Assembly (NCBI GenBank): GCA_011109175.1
Contig: RDEW01000002.1
Coordinates: 268,579-332,578 of the forward strand
Length of the DNA: 64,000 nt
Direction of reading: 5' to 3'
From: Dicyema japonicum
Taxonomy: Eukaryota; Dicyemida; Rhombozoa; Dicyemidae
Shown piece after piece: positions 10,561-21,939 of this stretch; within the stretch, counting starts at the first letter, position 1, and each line of letters starts with the position of its first letter. The notes under the pieces are model-generated. The model saw nothing but the letters and a program-made list of their open reading frames with translations. It made no database searches and was not told where the DNA came from. The position numbers and the translations under genes were made by a program.

Positions 10561-11962
10561 GGCCAAAAATGGTTTATAGACGAAGAGAGAAAAAATCAAA
10601 TGGAATGCCTCCTTGCAAAGTTTGTTGAATAAAATAATAAGAAAATGTAAGATGAAGGAAGAAAATAACAATCCACGGAAATGTACTTTTGTAATAAATA
10701 ATAATATAATCAATCAAAAGTAAAAGACTGCAAAAATGAATAAAATACGAAATTTACTTTTACATAATTTCTTCAAAATTAAAAGTGAGACTTTTTTTGT
10801 TAATAAATTGTTATTATTATTTGACAACATATGTTAGTTTTCGATGCGAATTAGAAACCATTTGACCGATTCAAATGCATTATTCCTTTAAGGATAATCT
10901 AAATTAGACTTGTTTATTTTCTTTTGGAAAAATCAACTAGGATAATTGGTCTTGATTATTGTAAAAAAACCAAGAAATCTTTTTATAAACACAATTTCTC
11001 ATATAGAAGAAAGTCGGTCGGTCTTAATGATATCTCGATCTAGTTTTTTTTACACAAACTCGTATATATACTTTTGGGAGACCGTAGATTCATTAACGTA
11101 CCATGTAAGAAAAATGCTGTCATAAAGGGGGATCATCTAATAGTTAATGTTTGAAAACTTTTTGTAGCAGTCTTAGGGTTTCTCAATATATAAAATCTAG
11201 AAACCTTTTATTTTCCTCCCCCACGTGACTGAATCATTCTTTGGATGGTTCCCACAACAGTGATTCTGTATGGATTTTCGCTTGGAAAGACATATCCTTT
11301 AAAATGCGGTTGTGTGAATTCTATATAATTTACTACTTTCGATGTATCCAAAGTATCAACCCCTTTGATTTATCTCCCACATACATTTCCCTGTATCACG
11401 AATACACATTATTAAGCCAAATCACCGATGGTTTGATCGTAAATTGTGTATAAAAGGGACCGACATTGAATTGAACGGTCTTTTGAATTTGGACTGATAC
11501 AAAGTTTAATTTTTGTGGAAATGCATTGGTGATCGGGGGTTACTCCAAGAATTTTTACTGAGTACTCGTATTTGCAGGCCATAAATCTTAATTATTCTAA
11601 AGTCCCACTCGTTGTTTTGTTGCTTCATACAAAGCTGCACTTAAAGTAGAATCACCGCATAATGATACTAAAACCAGTGATTCACTAAATTATTTTATTT
11701 AATTACTACTTTGTAAATCATAATCCACTACAATAAGAGTTTTCTTATTTCTTGTCGACGAGAAGACCTTTCTCTTGTCAGGGTCCACTTCCTAATTCTC
11801 CACAGAACCAAATATACCTGTAGATCTCTGGGAGCGTCCACTCTTGACTGTTACGTTTTTTAGCGACCGATTTCTTTCACTCGAAGAGAGCGGGGGTAAA
11901 TAAATCAAGAGCTGTCTCATATAAAGTAGACTTTTAGCATAATTTGAGTTAATTATGTTCAT
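10561..11962. other. AT-rich stretch, no gene recognised
   Basis: No coding region, RNA gene or defined transposon end could be supported. Confidence 0.35.
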
Positions 11963-12135
11963 CCCCTTCCCTTTTCTAATAGAGTGGAGTCATGTGATCA
12001 AGTTACAGGGTGACATGTAAAAGGATCATTTTCTCTCCCCCACTCTACTGGAGTGGTTCCAACAGCTGCACTGAATGGACATTCATGCTAGTTCTTGATG
12101 GACTTTGTGAAATTGGAAGGACTCAGTTCCTACAA
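11963..12135. repeat. Interspersed repeat copy (CCACTCTACTGGAG family)
   Basis: Partner of 7208-7383: the blocks CTTCCCTTTTCTAATAGAG, TCATGTGATCAAG, CTCTCCCCCACTCTACTGG and GCTGCACTGAATGGACATTC occur in the same order and spacing. It is non-coding. Confidence 0.6.
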
Positions 12136-13930
12136 CTGTGGTACTTAATTTGATGTTAACTGTTAACTTGCTTCTCAGTATTAGAATCGATGGTGAGTCA
12201 TCCATCCTGGAAAATAAATTTTTTTATCGTGATAGAGAGATGAATAGCTAACAGATTCGATCTAAACATGCAAAATAGTAGAATTTGAAAGTTGACAGTC
12301 AGTTCTGAGACTGCACGTGAATGATTTCTAACAACATGATTAATGGTTGTCGCCAAGCACTTCCACCATGTTGAGTGCAGTATTGAACACAAATATTATT
12401 CCAAATGATTAGTCAGATTTATTTAAGGTAGGAAAACCCGCGGAGAGTCCCTGAACATAGTCCACAACGTCTCTCTGAATGTCCTCATAGGAAAACTCTA
12501 TTTGCGTATAGTTAGATGTAACCTACTACCTTCTTCAATCAAAAAAATCACTACCTAGGTATTCACTATATCCTGCAGATAATTTTAAGGTTCTAGAGAA
12601 TCTATTGCCGAGTCTCCTTTCCGAGAATTTAACCTTCTGGATGAACCGTGGTGTGGTCAAACTGGGAACTACCTAGCTTTCAACTCATATTGGTCGGAAG
12701 AAGCACTTGTCTGCCACGAAGCGTTACAGAGGAATCAGTATTATAACTCGTAAGTATTCAAAGTAGCACTCAATTTCGAGAAATATATATTCTGGAACTC
12801 TCAGACTTTGTCAATAAACCGGAGTTAAGATGAATTGAAATGTGAGCTTCTTCCATTAAGACTGGTTGTTCGAACTCGTCTTCCACACTCTCTCGATGCA
12901 ACTAAATGTATGGTTAGAGTATTATAATCAATAGTGACAGGATATGGCATACAGTTGTTATCATGTCCTATCTGTAACAATAGTCCTCGGTTAGAATCCC
13001 CCACTGGCTCCTAGTCGAAGGTTATTTTCTTATGTTCTGTCTCTTTACTGCGTTCAATCAGTATGGTGTCGATGATCCGCCTATTTCAGGAGGCGCACAG
13101 TCCCAGGATTTGTTTTGCTTTTCCTGGTGGACACTGGATCATTTCCTGGTGGACACAACTGTGGTTATGGATAAGCTTATGGTTGTAAGGACATCAATCT
13201 CTGCGACTGAGATCATGAGAATTGGATTGTTGTTAGTGTTAAAATATTGGTGTATCAGGGGTATGTAAAAAGACTAATTTTTTTGGAAAACCAGGAACTG
13301 GGAAATGTCAGGAAGTTGGAGATATACAGTATAGTTTCTATCCAAGTTGAAGACTCCATCGTTAATGGATGGAAGTTGAGTAACTCATTTAGATTAATGA
13401 ATGACTCGTATATTAAGGTTTATTCTATTTAAAACTACTACTATTTAGGGAGAGAAAGTCAAGGTGATCACATCTCTCTTTGTAGTCTCCTCACCTCCGG
13501 TCTGTTTTCTCCCAAAATCCCAGCACTATCTGTATGTTCTCGTTGCTTGACGATGCACATAGAAAATAAATCGCGAGTCTGTTTTTCTAACGAGGATATC
13601 GAAGGAATCGGTTTGTCACAGAGCTGAAAAGCTGCTATAGGTAGTTGGTACATGTGAATCAAAGCCATTGATCTATGAGTTTAATTCGTTCCAATATTGA
13701 CCCCATCTTGCCCGGTGTTTTTTCCTCGTGCCCGCGCATGCTTTTACAGTGCAACTAACTAAATGTACGGTGCCGCATTCTGGAGTCCAGTCTCATAAAG
13801 ACCTCCAAAGAAAAGAGGGCTCTATTCTCATAAGGCTATAAAGCTATTTCTTGAAAGCTGTCATCACACTATCAGCAGGTCGTTTGATGGCAGCCAACTT
13901 CCTCTATGTTAGTGAGGTCGGACCAACTAA
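12136..13930. other. Unresolved; parts may be decayed retroelement
   Basis: Fragments such as LPLRLVVRTRLPHS and CPICNN near 12850-12990 (+) are reminiscent of the thumb and zinc cluster of RLE-type retroelements, but no continuous match exists. Sequence at 13870-13925 resembles 53570-53620 (a GATGGCAGCC...AAGGTCGG block), so at least part is repetitive. No host gene was found. Confidence 0.3.
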
Positions 13931-13940
13931 CAAAATAACT

Positions 13941-14039
13941 TTTTTTTTAATTTTTTAATTTTTTTAACAATAAAATATTATTTATTAACTATGGGGGAGA
14001 GCGGCTGCTGACATCACGGAGTAAGCGTTTCCGCGAACT
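13941..14039 (-). mobile_element. Family A retrotransposon 3' tail with 9-bp target duplication
   Basis: The insert lies on the minus strand. It ends (right side, 5'-truncated) in the family A coding tail containing CGGAAACGCTTACTCCGTGA and has a long A-rich 3' tail (poly-T at 13941-13970 on the plus strand). It is flanked by AAAATAACT at 13932-13940 and 14040-14048. The internal sequence matches the nested insertion at 39850-40048 through the CTCTCCCATAGTTAATAAA 3' UTR, so both come from the same subfamily. Confidence 0.85.
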
Positions 14040-14173
14040 AAAATAACTAAAATAAAAAAAATAAGTTGTCATTAAACATTCAATTAATTTTAATGATTTG
14101 ATATCAAAGTCATCATAACATCCCACATGAGTATAATTTCACGAAGACCTATGCATCGATTTGATCTCTAAAA

Positions 14174-14770
14174 TACCGTATTTGCCCGTATATAAGTCGA
14201 ACTTTTTAGATCAAAAAAAGACCTAAAAAATTGACCTCGACTTAACACCGAGTCTGAAATTCAACTTCGTATCTATCGCTTCAAATGTGATGGTAATTAC
14301 TACACTCTTCACAAAAAAGTTTTTAGCCAGTAAGAGCAGAATAATGTGGAGACTGAAGATAAAAAAGACCAAGAAGATCCCCTTTATGACGGCAGACTAA
14401 ACGAAAATGAATGGAACGAGCTTTTCGAAAATAGTGACAATGAAGACGGATATTGCGTTCACTGCCCTTAGAAGGACATATTATGCGTTCTCGTACGTGG
14501 AAGTTGCTCAGTACTTCGTTTGGCCGCCGTTCGCATCGGTTGCGGCTCGAATTCTTCTTGAGTTTCGAAGATGTTGCGAATTGATCTGCAAAGCCGAATC
14601 AGAAATGCTGCATTTCCAACGCTCTCGATGGGACAGAAGACGACTTTATCTTGGAAGAGGAGAAAACTGAAGATAAAGAAGACCAAGAAGATGCCCTTTA
14701 TGACGGCAGACTAAACGAAAATGAATGGAACGAGCTTGTCGGAAATAGTGACAATAAAGACAGATTTTGA
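14174..14770 (+). mobile_element. Second pogo/Tigger-like remnant, internally duplicated
   Basis: The left side has ACCGTATTTGCCCGTATATA, a word type common at ends of pogo-like elements. Near 14590-14660 the plus strand reads CCISNALDGTEDDFILEEE, the C-terminal tail typical of Tigger/pogo transposases (…GISNALDGTED…), then an acidic tail DQEDALYDGRLNENEWNEL. The acidic tail occurs twice (14353-14445 and 14664-14762), showing an internal duplication or two overlapping copies. No right end could be defined. Confidence 0.55.
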
Positions 14771-14824
14771 ATTCTATGTGAGAATTTTATAATTTTAATT
14801 TATTGTTTTTTCTGTTTTTAGATC

Positions 14825-15770
14825 ACAAAAGCGCGTTGTTATGCCTGTTGTGAGAAAAGCGCCTGAAAAGAATGTTCCCACTTCGAAGAAAAAAATACCA
14901 GCCAAGTCAACTGAGATGTGTTCGTCTTGTCAGAACTCGGAAGCATGGGATCTCCTGCTGTGCCTGTGGATATTTTTTCCACCTCGGGTGCATCAAGCTA
15001 TCCCAAGCCGCAGCGAGCGTGTTTGGAATATGGGACTGCCTGTCATGCTTCGGCCTATGCAAGGAGGTTCCCCGTGTCAATGTTAACTTTCCCGTTAATT
15101 ACCCATCAACCACGAACTCTGAAACTTTCTGTGGATGCGCTTATTCAGTTTTGCGCCTTTCGCACTGGAGCTTGATCGAGATAATCACGGAAAGAAGTCT
15201 CTCGCTACCACCATGAGGACCAACATTCGTTTTTTTGGGAGGTATCCACATCCCCTGTTGTCCCATGGCTTCTAACCGTACTAAGGAGACACGTGGGCAT
15301 AACCAGGAAGTCGAAGTGCCCCGTATCAAGAGAACAATCCGGTCGAAGTTAATCGAAGATAGCAACCGCGCAGCCATCAGGGCACTTTCCTCGAGTGGAC
15401 ACGAAAACCGATTCCAGACGCCTACAATATTTTATTGAACAAGCATCCAATGCCATCCAAAACCTACGCCAAGTCGCTCCCCCATCCGGAGTGAGTCCCC
15501 TGGTTGCATCAAACGATAAAGTTCTCCTTGCAAAACGGAATTTTGCCCCTAGTAGCAATGGCGGGGTCGACGGAATGAGACCTGGTTACTTGAAGGATCT
15601 AACCTCTTTGTCCGTAGGAAACCAGGGATTTCGTCTTACGAATTCAATTACTTCACTTATGAATCAGATAATATATGAGGTCCTCCCGAAGTTATCCGCA
15701 ATGTCCTGAACTCTGCCAATTTGATAGCCTTTGATAAAAAAGGAGGAGGAGTACGACAGTTACTCAGTGT
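14825..15770 (+). pseudogene. Family A retrotransposon 5' half: PHD finger and RT N-terminus
   Basis: Across one frameshift, 14915-15050 reads CSSCQNS.. then ISCCACGYFFHLGC and WDCLSC: a C2-C2-HxxC-WxCxxC PHD finger. About 300 bp later comes IRSKLIEDSNRAAIRALSS, then SNGGVDGMRPGYLKDLT, the RT entry block (SSGGPDG..P.HLKDL in relatives). After another frameshift PEVIRNVLNSANLIAFDKK and GGGVR follow. The element breaks off near 15770, before the catalytic Asp residues. Composition is GC-richer than host DNA. With 8750-9955 it defines a PHD-RT-RLE architecture. Confidence 0.75.
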
Positions 15771-15774
15771 TAAA

Positions 15775-16140
15775 TAATATATCTGACTTGTTTTATTATA
15801 CTCATATTATGCTGATCCTAAAAAAATAGTGATTGAATGAATAACTACAAAACCATACTTAGGGACAGCGGAAACATTAATGATTTGAACGTTAAAATTT
15901 TTTAAATACATTAAATTATTATTATTTAATAAATTAATAATTAATGTTCATCAAAAAAACTTTCTGAACAAATTTCATAAAGCTTGATAAATCAACGTAT
16001 ACAATCTTCAAAAATTAATAAATAAATAAATAACTACGGACAGAAAAAAAAAACCTGAACCAGTGGTGCCACTAATGAAAAAGTGGTGCCACTGGTGCTA
16101 CAAGACGAAGAAATATACTACGAGTTTGAGAAACATACTT
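15775..16140. other. AT-rich spacer with short duplicated motif
   Basis: It contains AAATAAATAAATAA and a locally repeated GTGGTGCCACT motif near 16062-16095. No gene. Confidence 0.35.
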
Positions 16141-16149
16141 CAAGCCTAA

Positions 16150-17280
16150 TGGAAATGTGTTGAAAGATGCCATGTTTGTTCTGATTCACATAGAAGATCG
16201 CAGTGTCCGGTTAACAACAATAATAAGTCCTTTGAATTGTGGTTCATCCATCGACTTTGCCAATTAATAAAGATCTCCCAAGGCTGTTGAACCTAACATA
16301 GCGAAAAAAAAACAAAATTGACCAAAAAGGAAAGAATCGAATGGAAAATTATCTCTAAAACGAGAAAATGCCCATAATGGAGAAAGTGAAGTTTCCAAAA
16401 TTGGAACGAATAAGAAATTAAAACTGGCTGGAATAGGACATATATAATAGAAACATTCTAAAAAAGAAACAGAGAAGCTTCAATACAGAGAAGAGAGGGC
16501 AGCCACCGAAAAAACCAGAAGTAGTCAGGATAACCCTGATTAATGCCCGTTCTCTTGGAAACGGGCCTCAGTGCTGGTTGCTCTAGCCAGCACGATCCAG
16601 ATGGATGTTCTAATTATAAACGAAACTAAATTATGGAAGATGCCCAAAGGCTGTTGAAGCTAACATTGCGAAGAAAAAAAAATTGACCAAAAAAGGAAAG
16701 AATCGAATGGAAAATTATTTCTAAAACGAGAAAATGCCCATAATGGAGAAAGTGAAGTTTCCAAAACTGGAACTAATAAGAAATTAAAGTCAGAGTTTAG
16801 AATGTATGGGCAGACTGGCTGGAATACGACATATAATAAGAAACCTTCTAAAAAAGAAACAGTAGAAGCTTCAACACAGAGAAGAGAGTGGTGCTCTTAA
16901 GAAGAGAGGGCAGCCACCGAAAAAACCAGAAGTAGTCAGGATAACCCTGATTAATGCCCGTTCTCTTCGGAAACGGGCCTCAGTGCTGGTTGCTATAGCC
17001 AGCACGATCCAGATGGAAGTTCTAATTATAAATGAAACTAAATTGAAGCACATGGATTGGATTTAGCATCTGAAATTGATGACGAATACGAAAGAAAAAC
17101 GAGAAGAATTGGTGATTTATTACATTGCTTGTGGAAACTCGCATTGTAATTGGGGCTTTTTACGGAGAAGAGACATACGGTGTCTCATGAGAGTGCCCCG
17201 ATAGAGACGACCCCAAATCTTGGCTTTCCTCTTTAGTTAATGGCTCTTACCTTGTTTAGTTAGTTGGGGTTTTGCGAATA
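16150..17280 (+). pseudogene. Family C retrotransposon 5' part: zinc knuckle and endonuclease start
   Basis: Near 16170-16215 the reading CHVCSDSHRRSQC forms a C-x2-C-x3-H-x4-C zinc knuckle, as in ORF1 proteins of Jockey/CR1-like elements. Further on (16535-16640 and again 16935-17045) LINARSLRKRASVLVAIAST, then QMEVLIINETKLK, is the beginning of an APE endonuclease (the N-A-R-S-L and N-E-T-K-L blocks). TRIVIGAFYGEE near 17130 may be a later endonuclease strand. The middle has been tandemly duplicated and many stops are present. Confidence 0.65.
16276..17045. repeat. Tandem duplication of about 370-400 bp
   Basis: The segment from CCCAAGGCTGTTGAA near 16276 to AAACTAAATTATGG near 16635 is repeated from 16644 to about 17045. 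Shared blocks include GAATCGAATGGAAAATTAT, GGCAGCCACCGAAAAAACC and GTGCTGGTTGCT(A/C)TAGCC. The second copy has two short stretches missing from the first, so the two have diverged since duplication. Confidence 0.85.
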
Positions 17281-17284
17281 AATC

Positions 17285-17860
17285 ATGTTATCTGTATCTG
17301 TTAAAAAAAAAAAACATACACTGGATTTGAACATTTATGGAGACTCCATACCACTACAGATTCGTTCAACTATCCTGGGAGTGACTTTTGACCCTTTGAT
17401 GACATTTTCTCAACATGTGAAGAACGTTATGACAAAGAGTATAGGGAAAATTAATATAATCAAACCGCTTTTGAAGTCCAGGCCGTCACAGGAATGCGCC
17501 CACGTCGTGTTCACTCAACTCCTAAAACCGACGACTGAGTACGCTTGTGCCTCATGGCCCTATGGAGCTTCGATATCAAATTCACTCAAGATTAATTCCC
17601 TAATTGGCAAAACTAGCACGTCTAACGAATCTAAGGCTAAAGGCATCAGATACACGAAATTTGGGGAAAAAACCCACCCCTCTTCAAACTCTAATGAAAG
17701 ATGATCGTCGTCTATTCAGGAAAGCCGTGGGTACTCTGGAGGAACACAGGAAAAATCTCTAGATCCTGTTGAGGTGTACCGCGATCACTTAATTAGTTGG
17801 TTTACTCCTTCTTTCTTGGTGTTCACTTTTCGAGGTTATTAAATAAATAAATAAAGCTTG
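17285..17860 (+). pseudogene. Family C retrotransposon RT C-terminus and 3' end
   Basis: The reading contains STILGVTFDPLMTFSQHVK, KINIIKPLLKSR and LLKPTTEYACASWPYGAS: the LGVxxDxxxxFxxH block and the L...EY.CxxW block that end APE-type reverse transcriptases. A frameshift near 17620 separates it from the terminal part, which ends with GATCACTTAATTAGT and an (AAAT)n tail near 17850. The same 3' end occurs at 45540-45985 and 54750-54990. The catalytic palm is missing, so an internal deletion joins it to the 5' part upstream. Confidence 0.75.
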
Positions 17861-18706
17861 AAAAACATTTCTGATGCTGGTCATGTATAGGGCAACTATT
17901 CATTTTATTACTTGACCACGCAGCAATCCTGAACAATGAGTCTGGTTTCATCACTCTCAGTGACTCAGACTCAGATCGCTTTTATCAATCAGCGTTTGAA
18001 GCAGCCAAAACACAACGAGCCGTGAATTTCCTATGATAGCGCCTCATATGGGGCATTAGATTTGTTGAACTAATAATCAGAAAATTGCGGCTACAGAAAA
18101 GAGGGCTTTAGAGTTACTGAGAAGTATTCTACAGACAATTAAAATATGATGCCGGTACTCTAGGAAATCTTAATCAGAAAGAATAACGGAGGAGGTCTGA
18201 TCCAATGTGATCAGGTGACAACCCAACCCCAACGAGCTTGTATAAGATAAAGAGAACGTCTAGATAAGTTGAGAAGTTTGTGCAAATTTGTGGGATCATT
18301 TAGTTTTATTCAGTTTACTCTGTTGCTAGCCAAGGTCCACAATGAGTTCAGACCGTCTCCGGATTTAAATTCTTTTATCAGTTTTCCGAATCCTTTGTAG
18401 GACGACATGCAAATTATCCTCAAGAAAACAGACCTAGTAGCTTTCCATCTCTCTGTTCGATGGGGATGCCAACTCCATCCTAAGGAAAAGTCTTCATTAA
18501 TTGTTTTATCGCCTTACAACGGAATTTCTCATAAATCGCTTTAAATGTAATTTTGGTTTGCCAGCCTGTTCCTGTTATTTTTCTTATGTGATTATTGTGG
18601 ATATATTCTAGCCTCCACGAAGTGGAAACAGTCTCAAGCACAGAATATTTAACCAGCTTCCTTTGTACGTCAGTGTTAGCAGGACAGTTTGGGTTTGTAA
18701 TAGAAA
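17861..18706. other. Unresolved sequence
   Basis: No gene recognised. It is more mixed in composition than pure AT spacer and probably repeat-derived. Confidence 0.3.
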
Positions 18707-18910
18707 TCAAATTTGTCGAAAAGAGATGTAAACTAGGGATCTATCCAAAATAAGATAGTGTCGTTTTGTAAATGGGAAAATTGTCTTCATTTCTGATTTT
18801 CTCTCAATTTCTCGATCAAGTACGACAGGTTCGATGATTGCTGGGAAACCAGAAGCTTCCAGCCTGCTTTTAGTAATATCAGTTATAGTGTTGTCTGTGA
18901 AATCTTTCAT
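18707..18910 (-). pseudogene. Family A RLE fragment
   Basis: The minus-strand reading SRLEASGFPAIIEPVVLDRE, then FPFTK, aligns with the 9262-9888 protein (ALEAAGFPAVLEPVGLDR, FPFTE). The catalytic PD block is degraded (KSEMKTI instead of RPDGLTI), so it is dead. Confidence 0.7.
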
Positions 18911-19419
18911 GATTTTTTGGATTTCTTTCCGAGTTGATAATTAATCCATTCATTTGAATTTACCGAGCAACGACGTCTTGTATGTTCGAGTGAATAAGTT
19001 TTGCCAGATTTATAAAATTGTAAATTAAGGTTTTGTACAATATTGAGTTTCAAACAAAAAACAATTTATTTAGCTACAAGTGATTTTAAAACCACAAAAA
19101 ATAATTTTATCAAAGCAATGTTAGAAATAAAAATCAAAAAGTCGATATTTTCAAATGAACTGATGACGATATTTTTGGTATCAAATTAAAGTTCCAAAGA
19201 AGTGAAACAATTCTCCAAAGATAGAGAAGATCAATTATTAAAAATAAATAAGGAATCAATTATGTTAAACTGAGCTGAAGGTTAAAAAATTAACCCAATA
19301 ATCAAAGATCACTTAATCTAAAGAGCTTGAATCGGCAATTTGTTTCCTCTGAGAATAGCTATAAATACAATCTCGAAGCCATCAAGTCTCACGTGGATTC
19401 TTGTTGCCTTTTTGGATAA
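18911..19419. other. AT-rich spacer
   Basis: No supported feature. Confidence 0.35.
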
Positions 19420-19797
19420 TCAAGCCGATATGACGAATTGTCAGCTTGTGGCCCAAGGATTCCTGAGTCTCAACGGCAAGTGAGACAAACAAGTAATCAT
19501 CCGAAATGCTTCGGTACTTCTTCTCTTCTTATCATCGGTTTGCTTATAGGCATGACTTGGGTCCGAGAATGAAGCTGCCAAATGTTTCGGAGAGTATGTA
19601 TCAACAAACGTAGTACAACAAACCAGGTTCCGACCATTATCAAAAGGGCATGTTATCATCTCGTCGGCTACAAAATGCAATGCTGACAGCAGAAGAAAAT
19701 GCGTTTTCAATTTCACGTTGAGACGAACACGCCCTGGGAAACGGCTCGCACTCAACCGTCGATAGTAGTCATATGTATCAAACGTCCAGAACGACAT
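19420..19797 (-). pseudogene. RLE-type retrotransposon fragment, diverged subfamily
   Basis: On the minus strand, ADEMITCPFDNGRNLVCCTT, FVDTYSPKHLAAS and DDKKRRS mirror the RLE core (PDG.T..P...G..L.WD.T.VDT...., then E..K..KY). After a frameshift, YLFVSLAVETQESLG matches the Y.F.PVA(I/V)ETSG..G block. The key Trp-Asp of the WD motif is replaced by Cys-Cys. The copy is inactive and distinct from the main family A sequences here. Confidence 0.6.
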
Positions 19798-19799
19798 TT

Positions 19800-20579
19800 T
19801 CGCTTAGCACTCACTTTAAGAATAAAGGTAGCGAGGCAGCTATTCTCACCACCTCATCATCCAGCAGATTACCAATCTTGATATATGGATAAGAGTTCGG
19901 CCAGGCACATTTCGAATGGTAGCTAGCCGTTTTGAAACATTCTATTCTTCTCACATCTCCAGTGCTCTTCTACTTTTTTCAAAAACAAGTCTCAAATACG
20001 CATTCTGATTATTTTTTGTATTTAAGAGTTTAAGCAGATTCTATCGCTGATCGAAAGAAACGAACAGATTCGACACCTCTGAATATGATAAAAATGTTAG
20101 ATGTTAACCCTATGCAGTGGTGCTCAGTGTTGAACACCCCGAAAAGAACCATTTTCATTTTCCATTCAACGGACGGATACCTCGATTGATAATGACGTCA
20201 CTCATTTATTTATGTTATTTATTAACTCCAGGGTTACAATCTTTGGTAAGCCCATCACAAACATTCACAACTAATAGATCCAAGGAAGAAAGTCTGTTTG
20301 TGCCGATCAAATCTATCATCCAATAGTCCATTACAGGTTTATGGTTCCGATGAGAGATGGAAAAGTAGATCCGCCTTCTTCCATTTTCGTCACCTCAAAA
20401 ATCATTTTATTCTTTAGCGAAAAAGTTTTCATAATAGAAAATTTTCACCAGTGGATTTGGGCAAGGAAAGGTAGGAAGATCCCTTTCAACAACTGTGTCC
20501 CGCCAAAAGGACTCGTCGCATCTTAAGTGAGATCTGTTTGACGAGAATTGACCACTGCTGAATACTCCATTTTTGGATT
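19800..20579. other. No gene recognised
   Basis: Short readings occur but none resemble known proteins. No RNA gene was seen. Confidence 0.3.
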
Positions 20580-21200
20580 CGAATCAACGAGAGTCAGATT
20601 CAATTTCATCAGTAAGAAAGCCGTCAACAGGCTCGTATTTTCAGCCTGAGGGCGTCACTCATCAACCCATTAATTATTTTTTATTTACACCCAAAAGGAA
20701 ACAACAAGAAAGAATTTAAACCATATAATAAAGTAATATAGGTAGACCTACTAGAATCGATAGACTTTTGATGTGTTCGTACACAACGTTCCTCTTTCAC
20801 GAGAATTCGGAGAGGTTGGTTTTTCCCAGTTTATGTGTATTGACAGTTTCCATCGCAAATAGGTAGAAGCAATCGGATTTGGAGCAACATCAACCCATTT
20901 TATTTATTTTATTAACCCCAATATCATGAAAAAGAATATAAAAGTTATCGTCTACATATATAGTTTGATGTGCGGCCCGAGCGGGTGGTCAGGGGACTTT
21001 GCTATCTTGAGGAAGTCCCGGTGACGTTCCGTAAGAGATTCCATGATTGGGGGCGTTTAGTGTTCTCTGTAGTGGACGTCTTTTTCGACAGTATTCTGAG
21101 ACATCGATTTTGTAAAATTTCCAGCTTGCCGTGTGCCGATAGTGATAAAGGGGCAATCCATGCAGCAAGGCAACATCAACCCATTTAATCTACAAATAAA
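20580..21200. repeat. Cluster of short repeat units ending in ATCAACCCATT
   Basis: The phrase (C)ATCAACCCATT followed by an AT-rich tail occurs near 20657, 20893 and 21177; the last two share the longer CAACATCAACCCATTT. A related TCACTCATTTATTTATG phrase lies near 20205. These look like successive 3' ends of a short interspersed element, but no promoter boxes or target duplications were established. Confidence 0.35.
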
Positions 21201-21307
21201 ATCAATTTAATTATAATTAGTTTTAATAATGATAATTTCTGAATATAATGAATATAATAATATTTGAAATGAAGTAAAATTTAATATTTTGTTTTATTTA
21301 AGAATAA

Positions 21308-21800
21308 ATGCATCTTATTATCATGTTCAACTCTCGGGGATCTATTAGACTCCAGAAATGGTATTCGCTTTTTTCTGAGATGGAAAAACAACGACTTGTC
21401 AAGGAAATAATAAAATTTACTTTGAACGTTAACCCAGAATGGAATCTGCTGGAATTTGGAAAATATGTCATAGCTTTTAAAAAGTGCAGTTAATAAAACT
21501 AACTTGAAGATACGTAAGCATTTATGTTTGCGCCCTTATTGACTCTGAAGACAACGGAATACTGACTTTGGAAATTTTACATCGATTTATGAAGATTTTG
21601 GATGAATATTTTGGCTCAGTAAATGATTTGTTTTTTCATAGGTAAATGAAATTGATGTGATTTACAATCTCAACAAGATTCATTATTTGCTGGACGAGTA
21701 CATGCTATCCGGTAAGGTTCATAATCCTTGTACAAATGACGTTATTGAAAATGTCCGCTGTCAGGATGAGCTTACTGATGTAATTTATTCGTTATTTTAA
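21308..21800 (+). CDS. Clathrin adaptor (AP-1-like) sigma subunit, 3 exons
   Basis: Joined exons 21308-21483, 21510-21618 and 21642-21800 encode 147 residues, the usual size of AP sigma chains. Introns are 26 nt (21484-21509) and 23 nt (21619-21641), both GT-AG, and the frame is continuous. The N-terminus MHLIIMFNSRGSIRLQKWY is the classic sigma start. Later IDSEDNGILTLEILHRF, ILDEYFGSVNEIDVIYN and HYLLDEYMLSG match the conserved D-N-E-L-x-x-L-E, LD.YF..V.E.D.I.N and DE...G positions. RLQKWY and DEYFGS fit AP-1 better than AP-2 or AP-3, but the subtype is inferred. The protein belongs to the tetrameric coat adaptor sorting cargo at the Golgi and endosomes, where sigma helps bind dileucine signals. 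No lesion seen. Confidence 0.88.
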
Positions 21801-21939
21801 GAGAGAGGATTCTTTTAGTTTTGATTGATTTTAGCATAACCTTACTATATTTGGTAATTTCTTTATTAGTATTCTCTTAAGCATACTAACAGTCAAAGCA
21901 AGGGAAATTTGTTGTTAAAATTCATTTTTTTCTAATTTT

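Noticed and set aside
13032-13432. Two overlapping plus-strand ORFs of 78 and 61 residues
   Set aside because: No conserved motifs; weak resemblance to RLE retroelement sequence was not colinear with it.
20970-21190. GC-rich tRNA-Leu/Ser-like start (GCGGCCCGAGCGG) and a 72-residue ORF
   Set aside because: No B box or cloverleaf follows, and the ORF has no resemblance to a known protein.
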